Assembly (NCBI GenBank): GCA_958295775.1
Contig: CATQHC010000003.1
Location: 186,001 to 250,000 of the forward strand
Direction of reading: 5' to 3'
DNA: 64,000 bases
Source of the DNA: Chloroflexota bacterium
GTDB taxonomy: Bacteria; Chloroflexota; UBA11872; VXOZ01
Part shown: positions 1 to 8,314 of the stretch, in pieces
Layout of the letters: each line of letters opens with the position of its first letter
Position numbering within the stretch: the stretch's first letter is position 1
Notes under the pieces: model-generated
What the model was told of the DNA's origin: nothing
Seen by the model: the letters and a program-made list of their open reading frames with translations, nothing else
The model's database searches: none
Made by a program: the position numbers and the translations under genes

Positions 1-1030
1 GATGGCGCAATTCCAAGCCGTCCTCTGTCAACTGATACAGTTGCACCACACGCAGCGTCGGACAGCACATCCCGTCGCCCTCCCCGTGGGTCACCATTTG
101 CACCTTGATGTAGAGATCTGCGACGACAAGCTCTTCAAGTTGCACACGGTCGCCCAGCAGGACGGATGCCACGTGCACCGGCGCACCGTCCTCGTTGATT
201 ACGGCTTCCAGGGAACGGAACGTGCCGCTGCCACCGCCGCTTGCCTCAAGCACGACCGCGGCATCATGTATGCCGTCACCGTTCAGGTCGCCGAATGCCA
301 CCAGATCCATCATTGTAATGTGAATCTTGCTCGCTGAGCCCTCGATTGCCTCTTCATACTTGCCGTCCTGCAACTGCGCTTGGCCATCCTTGGGAAACTC
401 ATGCTGATAGGTGGCGTTGCGCAGCGCGTCCTCCGTCAGTTCACCTGCCGGCGTGGTGCGTTGCAGCAGCCTGAGCACGCCAAAGCCCAAATTATAGCGG
501 CGCACTTCCGCTTGCGTGGGACAACACATGGCGTCGCCCTCACCATGCGCCAGCATTCGCACCGTAATGACGGCATCCTCAATCTCGAGCGACTCGATTC
601 GCACACGGTCCCCGAGTGCGGCGGAGTGAAAGTGAAACGGATTGCCGAGTCTGTTGATGACAATAGCCAAGGTGTAGAACGAGCCACTGCCGCCCCCACT
701 CGCCACCAGCACCACTGCGGCATCGTCTAGCGTGTCAGCGTTTACATCACCAAATGCGAAGTGTTCACTCAACACAAGGGTGTTCTTGCTCGCGGAATCC
801 GGCGCTACCGGCTCCTCATATGCCCCGTCCTGCAACTGCGCCTGCCCCGCCTTCACGAATTCAGACGTATACGTGGCGTTTTTCAATACATCGATGGTGA
901 GTGGCGCCGGTTCCCCATCGATCAGATTGGGCTCTTGCCCAGCGGGCTGTTGTACTGCACAGCCGCTTAGCAATAACGCCGCCGCCAAAAGACACAACGG
1001 AAACACGCCGGCCGCAACTGACCTCATCAT
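1..1030 (-). CDS. Partial lipoprotein with two tandem DxNxD-containing domains
   Basis: This gene runs off the left edge, so its C-terminus is missing; the frame stays open from an ATG at 1030 to base 1. Translation begins MMRSVAAGVFPLC, with a hydrophobic signal peptide ending in the lipobox LLSGC, so it should be a lipid-anchored exported protein. The mature part contains two copies of one unit. Each has A-T-Y-x-x-E-F, GQAQLQDG, then a calcium-loop-like FGDxNxDxxxDAAVVL, ASGGGSGxF, LGDRVxxE and GEGDxMCCPT. The loops read DVNADTLDD and DLNGDGIHD, as in FG-GAP or dockerin-type metal loops. The paired cysteines of CCPT occur in both copies. An AAGGA ribosome site lies before the ATG. Function is unknown. 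Confidence 0.8.
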   Translation of the reverse strand, partial: MMRSVAAGVFPLCLLAAALLLSGCAVQQPAGQEPNLIDGEPAPLTIDVLKNATYTSEFVKAGQAQLQDGAYEEPVAPDSASKNTLVLSEHFAFGDVNADTLDDAAVVLVASGGGSGSFYTLAIVINRLGNPFHFHSAALGDRVRIESLEIEDAVITVRMLAHGEGDAMCCPTQAEVRRYNLGFGVLRLLQRTTPAGELTEDALRNATYQHEFPKDGQAQLQDGKYEEAIEGSASKIHITMMDLVAFGDLNGDGIHDAAVVLEASGGGSGTFRSLEAVINEDGAPVHVASVLLGDRVQLEELVVADLYIKVQMVTHGEGDGMCCPTLRVVQLYQLTEDGLELRH

Positions 1031-1167
1031 GATCCTAGTTCCTTGCTAAGTTCGTGAAGTACTATGCGACGTGAGCGTCGTGGTTTGATCTCTTCCGTCC
1101 CTCTCTCACGACCACAAGTCACAGCTACACACATAGACCAGTATACGCGCTAGTATATTGTAAATGT

Positions 1168-2016
1168 CTATGCGGCATGGCGACGCGTCAAACGGAAGAC
1201 CTGCACGCCAAATAGGACGACAACACTTACCACTGCCAGACCGTACCGTGGCCAGGCAGCGCCGCTCACACTACCCATGAACGCGGCTAAGACGATGACG
1301 AGTGCTACGGTGAGCAGGGCCGCGTCATTCCACCGGAGAAGTGCAGATGGATTCCGGCTTGCGCCGGAATGACGGGAAACGGTCCCAGCGCGCGGCGCGC
1401 CGGCCAATTGACCCGCGTAGCCCCGTAACCGCATGACCGTATACAGCCGTTGCACGTAGTCCATGCTGTGCACAAAGACAAGCCCCAGTCCGATGCTGAG
1501 GTTTTTCACCCGTTGCCACGGCGAACCGCCGCCGAGCCCGCCCCGCAGCCGCAGCGATAGCACAAGACGACGCGTGAGTTCCAACAAGACAAACACCGCG
1601 CGATAGGCCATGAGAAGGCTCTCGGCCACCAACGCGGGCAGGAACCGGCTCAGTGGCGCAAAGATGCGCGGATAGGGCGTGGAGGCAACGAGCAGCAGGA
1701 CAACCAGCGCCATTGTAGGCGCCTTGGCGATGATGGTGAGGACCGTGAGCCAGGTGCCGTCCCAGCGCGAGATAGCGAAGATAGCCACAAATAACACCGT
1801 GTAGAGCGAGGTTGCGCCAAGTGTCAGCACCGGCAGCGGTGTGGTGAGGAGCAAGGCCAGCACCAGACCGTACGTTGCCAGCAAGAGCACGACGTGGTCC
1901 GCCAGTATCACGGCCACAAGTACCGCCACGACGAGCATTGCTTTGGCCGTCAGCGTGGCATTGTGCAGCCAACTGCGATAATGCGTTGCCCATAGATCAA
2001 CCGTGCCGATATCCAT
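1168..2016 (-). CDS. ECF transporter transmembrane component T (CbiQ/EcfT-like)
   Basis: This 282-residue membrane protein has about six hydrophobic segments and the two Arg-containing coupling motifs of EcfT proteins, LRLRGG (residues 155-160) and MRLRGY (195-200). In the family these contact the ATPases of energy-coupling-factor importers. It follows a CbiM-like gene on the same strand, so it probably serves cobalt or nickel uptake. No ATPase (CbiO/EcfA) gene lies in the window. Residues 214-225 (SRHSGASRNPSA) are the translation of a dispersed intergenic repeat inserted in frame between the last coupling motif and the C-terminal membrane helices, an unusual acquisition. The call as EcfT is firm; the substrate is inferred. 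Confidence 0.82.
   Translation of the reverse strand: MDIGTVDLWATHYRSWLHNATLTAKAMLVVAVLVAVILADHVVLLLATYGLVLALLLTTPLPVLTLGATSLYTVLFVAIFAISRWDGTWLTVLTIIAKAPTMALVVLLLVASTPYPRIFAPLSRFLPALVAESLLMAYRAVFVLLELTRRLVLSLRLRGGLGGGSPWQRVKNLSIGLGLVFVHSMDYVQRLYTVMRLRGYAGQLAGAPRAGTVSRHSGASRNPSALLRWNDAALLTVALVIVLAAFMGSVSGAAWPRYGLAVVSVVVLFGVQVFRLTRRHAA
1346..1375. repeat. Dispersed E-type repeat inside the EcfT gene
   Basis: The core is an inverted repeat, ATTCCGGC-ttgc-GCCGGAAT, within GATGG...GACGG. The same core appears between genes elsewhere (about 12030-12096, 21541-21596, 35670-35699). Here it is read as coding sequence for SRHSGASRNPSA on the minus strand. Confidence 0.75.
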
Positions 2017-2035
2017 TAGGGTTTGTTCCTCTTAC

Positions 2036-2065
2036 CATAGGAGCACGACATGTCGTGCTCCTATG
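2036..2065. repeat. 30-bp perfect palindrome (A-type)
   Basis: The left arm CATAGGAGCACGACA is followed directly by its reverse complement. It lies between the cbiM-like and EcfT genes of one operon, so the transcript could fold into a strong hairpin there. Relatives with GTAGGGGC ends lie at 29727-29754 and 38213-38240. Confidence 0.8.
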
Positions 2066-2091
2066 CGGGCTGACGCGATTGCGAGCGCCTT

Positions 2092-2880
2092 CTACTCTTG
2101 GGCAGCCGGAACACGCGCCGGTAGCACCAAGTCACGCCGCACGCGCGCCAAGAAACCGATAATCAAGCTGACCAAGATGCCTTCCAGCACCCATCCGATC
2201 AGGCCGAGGAGCAAAACCGCGCGGGCAAAGACCAAGAACGGCGACTCCCCAACGATGGTGGGAGCTTCCTCGTGCTCCTCATGCTCACCCTCGAACACGT
2301 GCAAGGCAACCACGCCCTCGGCAAATGGATCCTGGATCGTGCCCGTTTCTACGTTGTAGGCGCCCAGTTCTCCCATCTCGCCTTGAAAGGGATTGATATT
2401 GGCCGCCGCCACCACACCGAGAAACAAGACGGTCGTCAGCGCCAGCGCGACGAACGCGCTAACCCCCGCCGTGAGGGCCGCCCGCTCTGCCAGCAATCTT
2501 AGGAGACCCCGGAAGAGTAGGTAACCTAAAGTGATCTCTGCTCCCATGAGCAAGGTGTTGATCCCGATGAGGGTAACCGCCCCGTCACCCACGAGCCAGC
2601 GGAGTACCATGAAGATCAGTCCCGCGATGAAGCCGTAGACCGGCCCGAGCAAGATACCGGCTACCACGGTCAGGTGGGGCTCATAGGCGATAGGAACGAG
2701 CGCAAACGACATGACAACGGTCATCAGCGCGGCCATCACGCCGATCAATGGCACCATACGCACCATGGCTTCGCGGTCCGTACGGAGAACAACCAGTCCG
2801 ACCACAGCAATCGTTACCACCCAGCCCAGGCCCCACAGCCAGACCGGAAAAACGCCGTCCGGCACCATGATGTGCGTCAT
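2092..2880 (-). CDS. cbiM: CbiM-like substrate-binding membrane protein of an ECF metal transporter
   Basis: This 262-residue protein begins MTHIMVPDGVFPVW, which matches the CbiM N-terminal pattern M-H-I-x-D-G whose amino terminus and histidines bind Co2+ or Ni2+. It has about seven hydrophobic segments. A segment near residues 196-206 is rich in His and Glu (HVFEGEHEEHEE) and could bind metal. It is transcribed with the EcfT gene downstream, 75 bp away across a palindrome. CbiN and the ATPase CbiO are absent from the window, so the importer must borrow an ATPase or be split in the genome. The family call is good; cobalt versus nickel is undecided. Confidence 0.8.
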   Translation of the reverse strand: MTHIMVPDGVFPVWLWGLGWVVTIAVVGLVVLRTDREAMVRMVPLIGVMAALMTVVMSFALVPIAYEPHLTVVAGILLGPVYGFIAGLIFMVLRWLVGDGAVTLIGINTLLMGAEITLGYLLFRGLLRLLAERAALTAGVSAFVALALTTVLFLGVVAAANINPFQGEMGELGAYNVETGTIQDPFAEGVVALHVFEGEHEEHEEAPTIVGESPFLVFARAVLLLGLIGWVLEGILVSLIIGFLARVRRDLVLPARVPAAQE

Positions 2881-2942
2881 GCCCCAAATCTCTCCTTCAT
2901 AGCCGTTAATAAGCTGAAATAAAATAGCGCGACCACGAGTTG

Positions 2943-2948
2943 ATTATA
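2943..2948 (-). promoter_or_regulatory. Candidate -10 box upstream of cbiM
   Basis: On the minus strand the sequence reads TGTGTATAATC, a consensus TATAAT, about 63 bp before the cbiM start. No clear -35 hexamer is visible. I saw no cobalamin-riboswitch core in this leader. Confidence 0.4.
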
Positions 2949-3037
2949 CACAACACGCCACAGCAGCTACTCTCCACTCTCGGATAGGCGCTCACGTGAT
3001 AGGGCTGAGGCACGGTGGGCGCAACGTCCGTCCTACC

Positions 3038-3046
3038 TGCTACAAT
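3038..3046 (+). promoter_or_regulatory. Candidate extended -10 (TGCTACAAT) for gnd
   Basis: TGCTACAAT lies about 118 bp before the gnd start. The same TGnTACAAT shape precedes hflX and lepA. No convincing -35 element is seen. Confidence 0.3.
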
Positions 3047-3163
3047 CTAGCGCAGAGGCATAGAGGACCGCTTGCAGCGGCATTGGTAGTTCGTGCTCCG
3101 CTCCTGACGATGCCGGGCAGAGAGCACCAGCGACAAATATGTATTTAGGGAGAAGGCGATTAC

Positions 3164-4600
3164 ATGGCAGAGCAGAACGCAGGCACCTGTGACATTGGTG
3201 TCATTGGCATGGCGGTGATGGGGCAGAACCTCGCCCTCAACATGGAGAGCAAGGGCTTCACCGTGGCCGTCTTCAACCGTACGACTACGCGCACCGAAGC
3301 TTTCATGCGCGAGCGGGCGCAAGGCAAGAACGTGGTGGGCGCCTTGACGCTGGAGGATTTTGTCGCTGCCCTCAAGCCACCTCGCAAGGCAATGCTCATG
3401 GTGCAGGCCGGCGCGGGTACGGATGCGGTGATCGATGCGCTGTTGCCGTTGCTCGATCCCGGCGATCTCATCATCGACGGCGGCAATTCGTTCTACGACG
3501 ATACCGAACGGCGCGCCGCCCAGGTGGAAGCGGCAGGCCGCGGCTATATCGGCACCGGCGTCAGCGGCGGCGAGTACGGCGCGCTGCACGGCCCATCCAT
3601 CATGCCCGGCGGCACCGAGGCGGCCTACGCCGCGGTGGAACCCATATTCACCAAGATTGCCGCGCAGGTGGACGACGGCCCTTGCTGCGCCTACTTGGGT
3701 CCGGGCTCGGCCGGCCACTACGTAAAAATGGTCCACAACGGCATCGAGTACGGCATCATGCAAGTCCTCGCCGAGGCCTATGACGTGATGCACCGCGGGC
3801 TGGCGATGTCGGTGCCTGAAATCCAAAAAGTGGTTGCCGGCTGGAATGCGGGCGAACTGCAGTCGTTCCTCGTCGAGATTACTGCCGACATTCTGACCCG
3901 CAAGGACCCTGAAACCGACTTGCACGTCGTCGAGATCATCCAGGACAGCGCGGCGCAGAAGGGCACGGGCAAATGGACGTCTCAGAGCGCCCTCGACCAC
4001 GGCATTCCCATTCCCACCATCACCGCTGCCACGGAAGCGCGCATTCTTTCGAGTTTCAAAGACATCCGCGAACGCACCGCCGGCATTCTGCATGGCGCGT
4101 CACCGGCTTTTGCGGGTACGCGCGCAGAGCTCTTGCCCGCGCTGCAGGACGCAGTCTACTTGGCGGCGGTCTCTGCTTACGCGCAGGGCATGCATCTCTT
4201 GACCGCGGCCTCGGCCGAACGCAATTATAGCTTGGATTTCGCTACGGTGGCCCGCATTTGGAAGGGCGGCTGCATTATCCGCTCGCTCATGCTCGACCCC
4301 ATCAAGCAGGCGTTCGCGGCCGATCCGGCGTTACCGAACCTCATGTTGGCGGAACCGTTCGCAAGCGATGTGCGGCAGCGTACTCCCAACCTGCGCCGTA
4401 TCGTGGCTGAGGCGGCCATGCAGGGCATGCCAACTCCGGCGTTGAGCGCGTCGCTCAACTACATCGAAAGCTATCGCACGGCGCGTCTTCCCGCGAACCT
4501 CGTGCAGGCCCAGCGTGACTATTTCGGCGCGCACACTTACCAGCGCGTAGACAAGGAAGGCGCGTTCCACACCGAGTGGCAGGATATTCATAATATCTAG
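3164..4600 (+). CDS. gnd: 6-phosphogluconate dehydrogenase, decarboxylating
   Basis: The enzyme oxidatively decarboxylates 6-phosphogluconate to ribulose 5-phosphate in the pentose phosphate pathway, reducing NADP+ or NAD+. The 478 residues match the long form of the family. The N-terminal Rossmann motif is GVIGMAVMGQNLALN, followed by FNRTTTRTEAF for cofactor choice. The substrate loop reads SGGEYGALHGPSIMPGG, where most homologs have SGGEEGARYGPS. The catalytic Lys and Glu appear in HYVKMVHNGIEYG, and the C-terminal domain has QKGTGKWT and GAHTYQRVD. The ATG at 3164 follows GGGAGAAGG. It stands alone, divergent from cbiM. Confidence 0.95.
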   Translation: MAEQNAGTCDIGVIGMAVMGQNLALNMESKGFTVAVFNRTTTRTEAFMRERAQGKNVVGALTLEDFVAALKPPRKAMLMVQAGAGTDAVIDALLPLLDPGDLIIDGGNSFYDDTERRAAQVEAAGRGYIGTGVSGGEYGALHGPSIMPGGTEAAYAAVEPIFTKIAAQVDDGPCCAYLGPGSAGHYVKMVHNGIEYGIMQVLAEAYDVMHRGLAMSVPEIQKVVAGWNAGELQSFLVEITADILTRKDPETDLHVVEIIQDSAAQKGTGKWTSQSALDHGIPIPTITAATEARILSSFKDIRERTAGILHGASPAFAGTRAELLPALQDAVYLAAVSAYAQGMHLLTAASAERNYSLDFATVARIWKGGCIIRSLMLDPIKQAFAADPALPNLMLAEPFASDVRQRTPNLRRIVAEAAMQGMPTPALSASLNYIESYRTARLPANLVQAQRDYFGAHTYQRVDKEGAFHTEWQDIHNI

Positions 4601-5007
4601 TGTCGGAAAGAGCTTCTTGGTAGCGTACGCGCGAACTCGCCCGGGATGAAGCCGGACCGACCTTTTCCATCTCGGAGTGGACTTGCTGCCACAACAAGAC
4701 CATGTGCATCCTGCGCCGGGCGTGCCAAACGGCACGACCCGGTGCCTGATTTCCCGGTATTCGCAGCAAGGTCGCACCAGCGAGCAGGAGCGTCCGTTAT
4801 TGATGCGCCGGAATCTCAGTTCGTGGGGAGCACTGCACCAGGCTCAGCACAGGCTTGTGGAACCTTGGACGAACGACTCACCGGCAAGCTCGGGTCTCAC
4901 GCTGAACCTGCTCTTTCAGCAGCACCATAGCGCCACGACCGTACGCACTAGCTGTCAGCGTCTTGCTACATTGAGAATGATTTCAGCAATAGGGAGAGAA
5001 AGCCCCC
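4601..5007. other. Gene-free stretch between gnd and the Nudix gene
   Basis: Open frames here have no recognisable protein features. I find no tRNA, terminator or strong repeat. A TGCTACATT at 4964-4972, 36 bp before the Nudix start, is the only promoter-like element. Confidence 0.5.
4964..4972 (+). promoter_or_regulatory. Candidate extended -10 for the Nudix gene
   Basis: TGCTACATT lies 36 bp before the GTG start, giving a leader of about 30 nt with its own ribosome site. No -35 is clear. Confidence 0.3.
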
Positions 5008-5553
5008 GTGTCATCCAGTTCCGGCGTGGCTGCGTTTCTAAGCCCCTACACTGCGGATGCGACCGAACGCATGGTCTGGTATGACGGCGAGATCAGGCTG
5101 GTCGTCTCATCTTACGTCTCAGACGGACTTCCTCCCAGAGACTTCATCACTTCCGTGCGGACACTCGTTTTCCACGGAGACAACATTCTGCTTATGCAGA
5201 ATAGGGATAGATATCATATCCTGCCGGGTGGCAGAGTGGAGTTGGGGGAGACGCTACCGGAGGCTCTCCGCCGAGAAATTCTTGAGGAGGCCGGCATTGA
5301 GATTTCGGATAGCGAACGCCTGGGTTTTGTGCATCTCAGGCATGAGACGCCAAGGCCGCCGCAATACCCGTACCCCTACCCCGACTTTTTCTGGCTGGTC
5401 TATAGTTCTCACTTCCACAAAGTGAGCGCAGAGGAGCGGGAGCCGGACGAATTCGAAATTTCCGCTGAGTTCGTTCCCCTCGTGAAAATTGGTAGCGTGC
5501 AACTCAGACCGTGCGAACGTGCCTTTCTGGCTTCTGCCCTTCGGAAGCGGTGA
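5008..5553 (+). CDS. NUDIX hydrolase
   Basis: The 181-residue protein carries a complete Nudix box at residues 75-97: G-x5-E-x7-R-E-x-x-E-E-x-G, read as GGRVELGE ... RREILEEAGIE. This motif binds Mg2+ and hydrolyses nucleoside diphosphates linked to another group. The segment before it (HGDNILLMQNRDRYHILPGG) and the proline-rich QYPYPYPDFFW after it are typical of the fold, but the substrate cannot be told. The GTG at 5008 follows AGGGAGAGA; an ATG at 5071 is a possible alternative start. It stands alone on the plus strand. Confidence 0.85.
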   Translation: MSSSSGVAAFLSPYTADATERMVWYDGEIRLVVSSYVSDGLPPRDFITSVRTLVFHGDNILLMQNRDRYHILPGGRVELGETLPEALRREILEEAGIEISDSERLGFVHLRHETPRPPQYPYPYPDFFWLVYSSHFHKVSAEEREPDEFEISAEFVPLVKIGSVQLRPCERAFLASALRKR

Positions 5554-5600
5554 ATCACAAATGCAGGCGCCGCATCGCTCCCATTGCCCGTGTGGTTTGG

Positions 5601-6062
5601 CTACTTGGCGGCAGGTACGCGGTCAAAGATGTCGAGGAGCCGCTGCTGTCGGTAGGCAAAGATACGCTCCAGGTCGCGACCAATCAACAGGCTATTGGCG
5701 AGAGCGCCGCCCGGCAGCGCATACTCCACGCGTTCGGTTGCCAGCGTCCCGCCGTCCCGCGCGGCAAATGCGTGCTCGTGCACCCAGCGCCGGTACGGCC
5801 CCTTGACTTGGCTGTCGACAAACCGGTGCGGCGGTTCCCACGCCAGGATTTTGGTGCGCCAGTGCAGCGGAAAGCCGCGGTACCGCAGTCGATAGTCGAT
5901 GTGCGTGCCCTGCGCCATCGCCACCGGCGAGGGCGTGAGAATCTCGAACCGCAGCCAGCGTGGCGTGAGGCGTTCCAGGTTTGCCGCGTCCGCAAAGAAT
6001 GGGAATACACGGTCTACCGGATAGGGCAGCCAGAGACTCGTCTCAAGGGTGAACATTCGCAT
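5601..6062 (-). CDS. SRPBCC-superfamily (START/Bet v1-like) protein
   Basis: The likely product is 153 residues starting MRMFTLETSLWLPYPVDRVF. It shows the SRPBCC pattern PVDRVFPFFADAANLERLTP, then a beta-rich body and a C-terminal helix with YRQQRLLDIF. Such proteins hold hydrophobic ligands in a deep pocket; many uncharacterised members act in lipid or cofactor handling. The ATG at 6062 fits the family N-terminus. The frame stays open to a GTG at 6149, whose extra residues look non-native. No neighbour reveals its substrate. Confidence 0.78.
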   Translation of the reverse strand: MRMFTLETSLWLPYPVDRVFPFFADAANLERLTPRWLRFEILTPSPVAMAQGTHIDYRLRYRGFPLHWRTKILAWEPPHRFVDSQVKGPYRRWVHEHAFAARDGGTLATERVEYALPGGALANSLLIGRDLERIFAYRQQRLLDIFDRVPAAK

Positions 6063-6171
6063 ACTGATAGACGCCTCAACGGGACGGCCGCTCGCTCGCG
6101 CGCCGGTGTTATCGGACAGCACAATGCGCGCATGGCGCAGCCCTGACACCGATACTACGCATGACGCGGCA

Positions 6172-7608
6172 TCAGGGACTCAGCTCGATCAGCCAGATTG
6201 CGTAGTCCTTAGAGGAGACGAAAGCGAAATGAGTGCCGCTAGGGGCAAGCGCCCAGTCGCCATTGGCGATGAAGAACGGGGTTTGCTCGGGATCCACAAG
6301 CTGTCTCCGTTCGCCGGTCGCAACATCTAGCCTCCAGACGGCAAACCCAGCGTCTGCGGACTCACGCAAAGGGACGTAAACGAGCGTTGATTCTGCCGCG
6401 CCGACCCAAGCGTACCGGCCTGCGAAATCAAGGCGCCGCTGCTCGCCGGTATCAACGTTCATCGCCCAGGTGGTGTTCCAGTACGGGTTTTCCTCAAACA
6501 AGGTGAGAAAGACCGCCCACGCGCCATCGGGCGAGAGCGAGATATTGCGCATTTGTTCCGCCTCGTCGAGTTTCTCGATCTCGCCGGTCGTCACATTGAC
6601 GTGCCACAGGGCCGGACGTTTGGCGCCGAAGGTCTGGGTGCCCAGCACTAACAGCCGCGATCCATCGGGGAACCAGTCCACGATGCCGCCGCCGTAGATC
6701 CTGTTCAAGACACGTGGATTGCTGCCATCCAATTTCGCCACAACGAGAGGCGCGTCGCGGCGGTTGGCATAGAACCATTGCTGCGCGGGACGTTCGTCGT
6801 AAGCAATGAGCGAGCCATCGGGCGAGATGAACACGTGGTTGCCGACCCCATTCAGTGACCAACTATCACCGGTCTCACGGTCGTGCACGGTGACGCCTTG
6901 CAACGTGTGATAGAGCGGCGCTGTCACGTAGCGGTCATTGTGCTGCATCACTCCCACGACTGTGCTGTACCGCGCCCGAATCTCTGTAGCCACATCGATT
7001 CCCCAAATTGCGGCGGGGCGATTGTCCGGCTTGTCCACATAGAGCACCTTTGAGCCGTCAGCCGACCACCAAATGCCGCTGCAGCAGCCGGGCGTAGTCA
7101 GGCGTTTCAGCACCGGTGCGGCCACCGGCGCAGGGGTGGCCGTGGGCGTGGGGCTGGGCGCGGGCGTCGCAGTAGGCGGTATTGCGGTTGGTGTGGGGGT
7201 TGGCGACGGGGTTGCCGTTGGGGGCGCCGGCGTAGGGATGAGCGGCGTAGACGTGGGGGTAGGAGAGGGTGTCGCAGTAGGCGGAATTGCGGTTGGCGTG
7301 GGCGTTGGCGATGGGGTTGCCGTAGGCGTGGGGCTGGGCGCGGGTGTCGCGGTAGGCGAAATTGCGGTCGGTGTCGGCAGCGGCGTGGCAGTTGCCTGAA
7401 GTGCAATTGGCGACGGCAGCGGCGTGACCGCAGGCGGCAGTGGGGTGGGCGTCGCGGTTCCCGGCGTAGGCGTTAGGCGAAGTGTGGATGCAGATACGGG
7501 CGTGCCCTGTTCATTCAGGACGAACGCGCCCGCGCAGCTACTTCCCAGGATGAACCCAAGTCCCAAGAGAAGACCGAAGGCAAGCTGGCGTCGCAATTGG
7601 CGTACCAC
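6172..7608 (-). CDS. Exported WD40-like (PD40) beta-propeller protein with long Pro/Thr linker
   Basis: This 478-residue protein starts with a positively charged, hydrophobic signal segment (RQLAFGLLLGLGFILGSSC), which could be a weak lipobox. Residues about 45-165 are a low-complexity linker of TPTP/SPTP/PPTAT repeats. The rest is a TolB/PD40-like propeller with repeated blades: WWSADGSKVLYV, FISPDGSLIAYD, WFPDGSRLLVLG and SLSPDGAWAVFL. It is four bases downstream of an M23 peptidase gene, so the two are probably co-expressed at the cell surface. The start codon is GTG. Ligand and role are unknown; the fold call is good. Confidence 0.8.
   Translation of the reverse strand: MVRQLRRQLAFGLLLGLGFILGSSCAGAFVLNEQGTPVSASTLRLTPTPGTATPTPLPPAVTPLPSPIALQATATPLPTPTAISPTATPAPSPTPTATPSPTPTPTAIPPTATPSPTPTSTPLIPTPAPPTATPSPTPTPTAIPPTATPAPSPTPTATPAPVAAPVLKRLTTPGCCSGIWWSADGSKVLYVDKPDNRPAAIWGIDVATEIRARYSTVVGVMQHNDRYVTAPLYHTLQGVTVHDRETGDSWSLNGVGNHVFISPDGSLIAYDERPAQQWFYANRRDAPLVVAKLDGSNPRVLNRIYGGGIVDWFPDGSRLLVLGTQTFGAKRPALWHVNVTTGEIEKLDEAEQMRNISLSPDGAWAVFLTLFEENPYWNTTWAMNVDTGEQRRLDFAGRYAWVGAAESTLVYVPLRESADAGFAVWRLDVATGERRQLVDPEQTPFFIANGDWALAPSGTHFAFVSSKDYAIWLIELSP
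7120..7450. repeat. Low-complexity repeat DNA encoding the Pro/Thr linker
   Basis: Units such as GGCGTGGGGCTGGGCGCGGG and GTCGCAGTAGGCGGAATTGC recur several times with small variations inside the propeller gene. Such DNA is prone to slippage, so linker length may vary between strains. Confidence 0.7.
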
Positions 7609-7612
7609 GCGC

Positions 7613-8314
7613 CTAGCGCATCCAAAATCGAGTGAAGTTATTCAGAATTCTCCCTCCGAACGTCGTATCCGGTTGATCTTCCAGTGACTGCCAGCGGCGC
7701 GGGTCTTCAAGGTCTTTCACAAAACCAAGAGAGCGGCCGAGCGCCGCGCTGTGCCAGTCGGCTTTGATTAGGTGCACCGGATTGACCGCAAAGCTGCGGT
7801 TCGGTCTGCGAATTTCAAGATGGAGATGGGGCGAGGCCGCACAGCCAACGTTATCCAGCCAGTCACCGGAATACCCGATGACAGCGCCCGCCTTTACGGA
7901 CTGTCCCCACGGTATCGCCGGAAAGCGGTGCAGATGTCCGTACAAAGAGAGATCACCGTTGGCATGGCGCACGATCGCATTGTGCGGTCCCCCGCCAAAC
8001 GAGAGGTCGTCAGCGCCTACCACCACGCCATCACCGATTGCCCTCACTTCGGTCTCACAGGGACAGGCAAAGTCAATGCCGAAATGCAGCCCTTGTCCCT
8101 CGCGATAGATCGTGTTGCGTGCGTAGTACGCGAAGCTCGTGTTGCCGTACCATTGCTCCACAAACCAGGTGCTGGGGCCGGGAGGTGTTGAGAAGGGAAG
8201 TTGATAGATCGGTTCCGGTTCTGCAGGGAGCGGGAGTTCAGCAGGAGTCAACTCGCCGACTGGAACGAAGAGCCCAGCGTACTTCAAGAATTGGCGACGA
8301 TTCAACAGATTCAC
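7613..8314 (-). CDS. M23-family (LytM) zinc metallopeptidase, Tat-type N-terminus
   Basis: The family cleaves peptidoglycan cross-bridges. The metal and catalytic motifs are present: HFGIDFA (H-x-x-x-D), LYGHLH and HLHLEIR. The GTG at 8314 is chosen because AAGGG lies nine bases before it and it yields a 233-residue protein starting MNLLNRRQFLKYAGLF, a twin-arginine-like export signal. The frame stays open to a GTG at 8401, but that extension lacks a ribosome site. It lies directly upstream of the propeller gene, suggesting a two-gene cell-envelope operon. All catalytic residues look intact, so it is probably active rather than a scaffold LytM protein. Confidence 0.83.
   Translation of the reverse strand: MNLLNRRQFLKYAGLFVPVGELTPAELPLPAEPEPIYQLPFSTPPGPSTWFVEQWYGNTSFAYYARNTIYREGQGLHFGIDFACPCETEVRAIGDGVVVGADDLSFGGGPHNAIVRHANGDLSLYGHLHRFPAIPWGQSVKAGAVIGYSGDWLDNVGCAASPHLHLEIRRPNRSFAVNPVHLIKADWHSAALGRSLGFVKDLEDPRRWQSLEDQPDTTFGGRILNNFTRFWMR

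Noticed and set aside
2881-3060. Cobalamin or Ni/Co riboswitch upstream of cbiM
   Set aside because: I could not find the conserved core motifs; only a -10-like box is visible.
3047-4093. 348-codon minus-strand frame over gnd
   Set aside because: Antisense shadow of gnd with no recognisable motif.
4677-5084. 135-codon frame before the Nudix gene
   Set aside because: It overlaps the Nudix start, has no good ribosome site and no recognisable sequence.
7120-7450. Repeat array resembling CRISPR
   Set aside because: Repeats are variable, lack spacers and are in frame with a Pro/Thr linker of a secreted protein.
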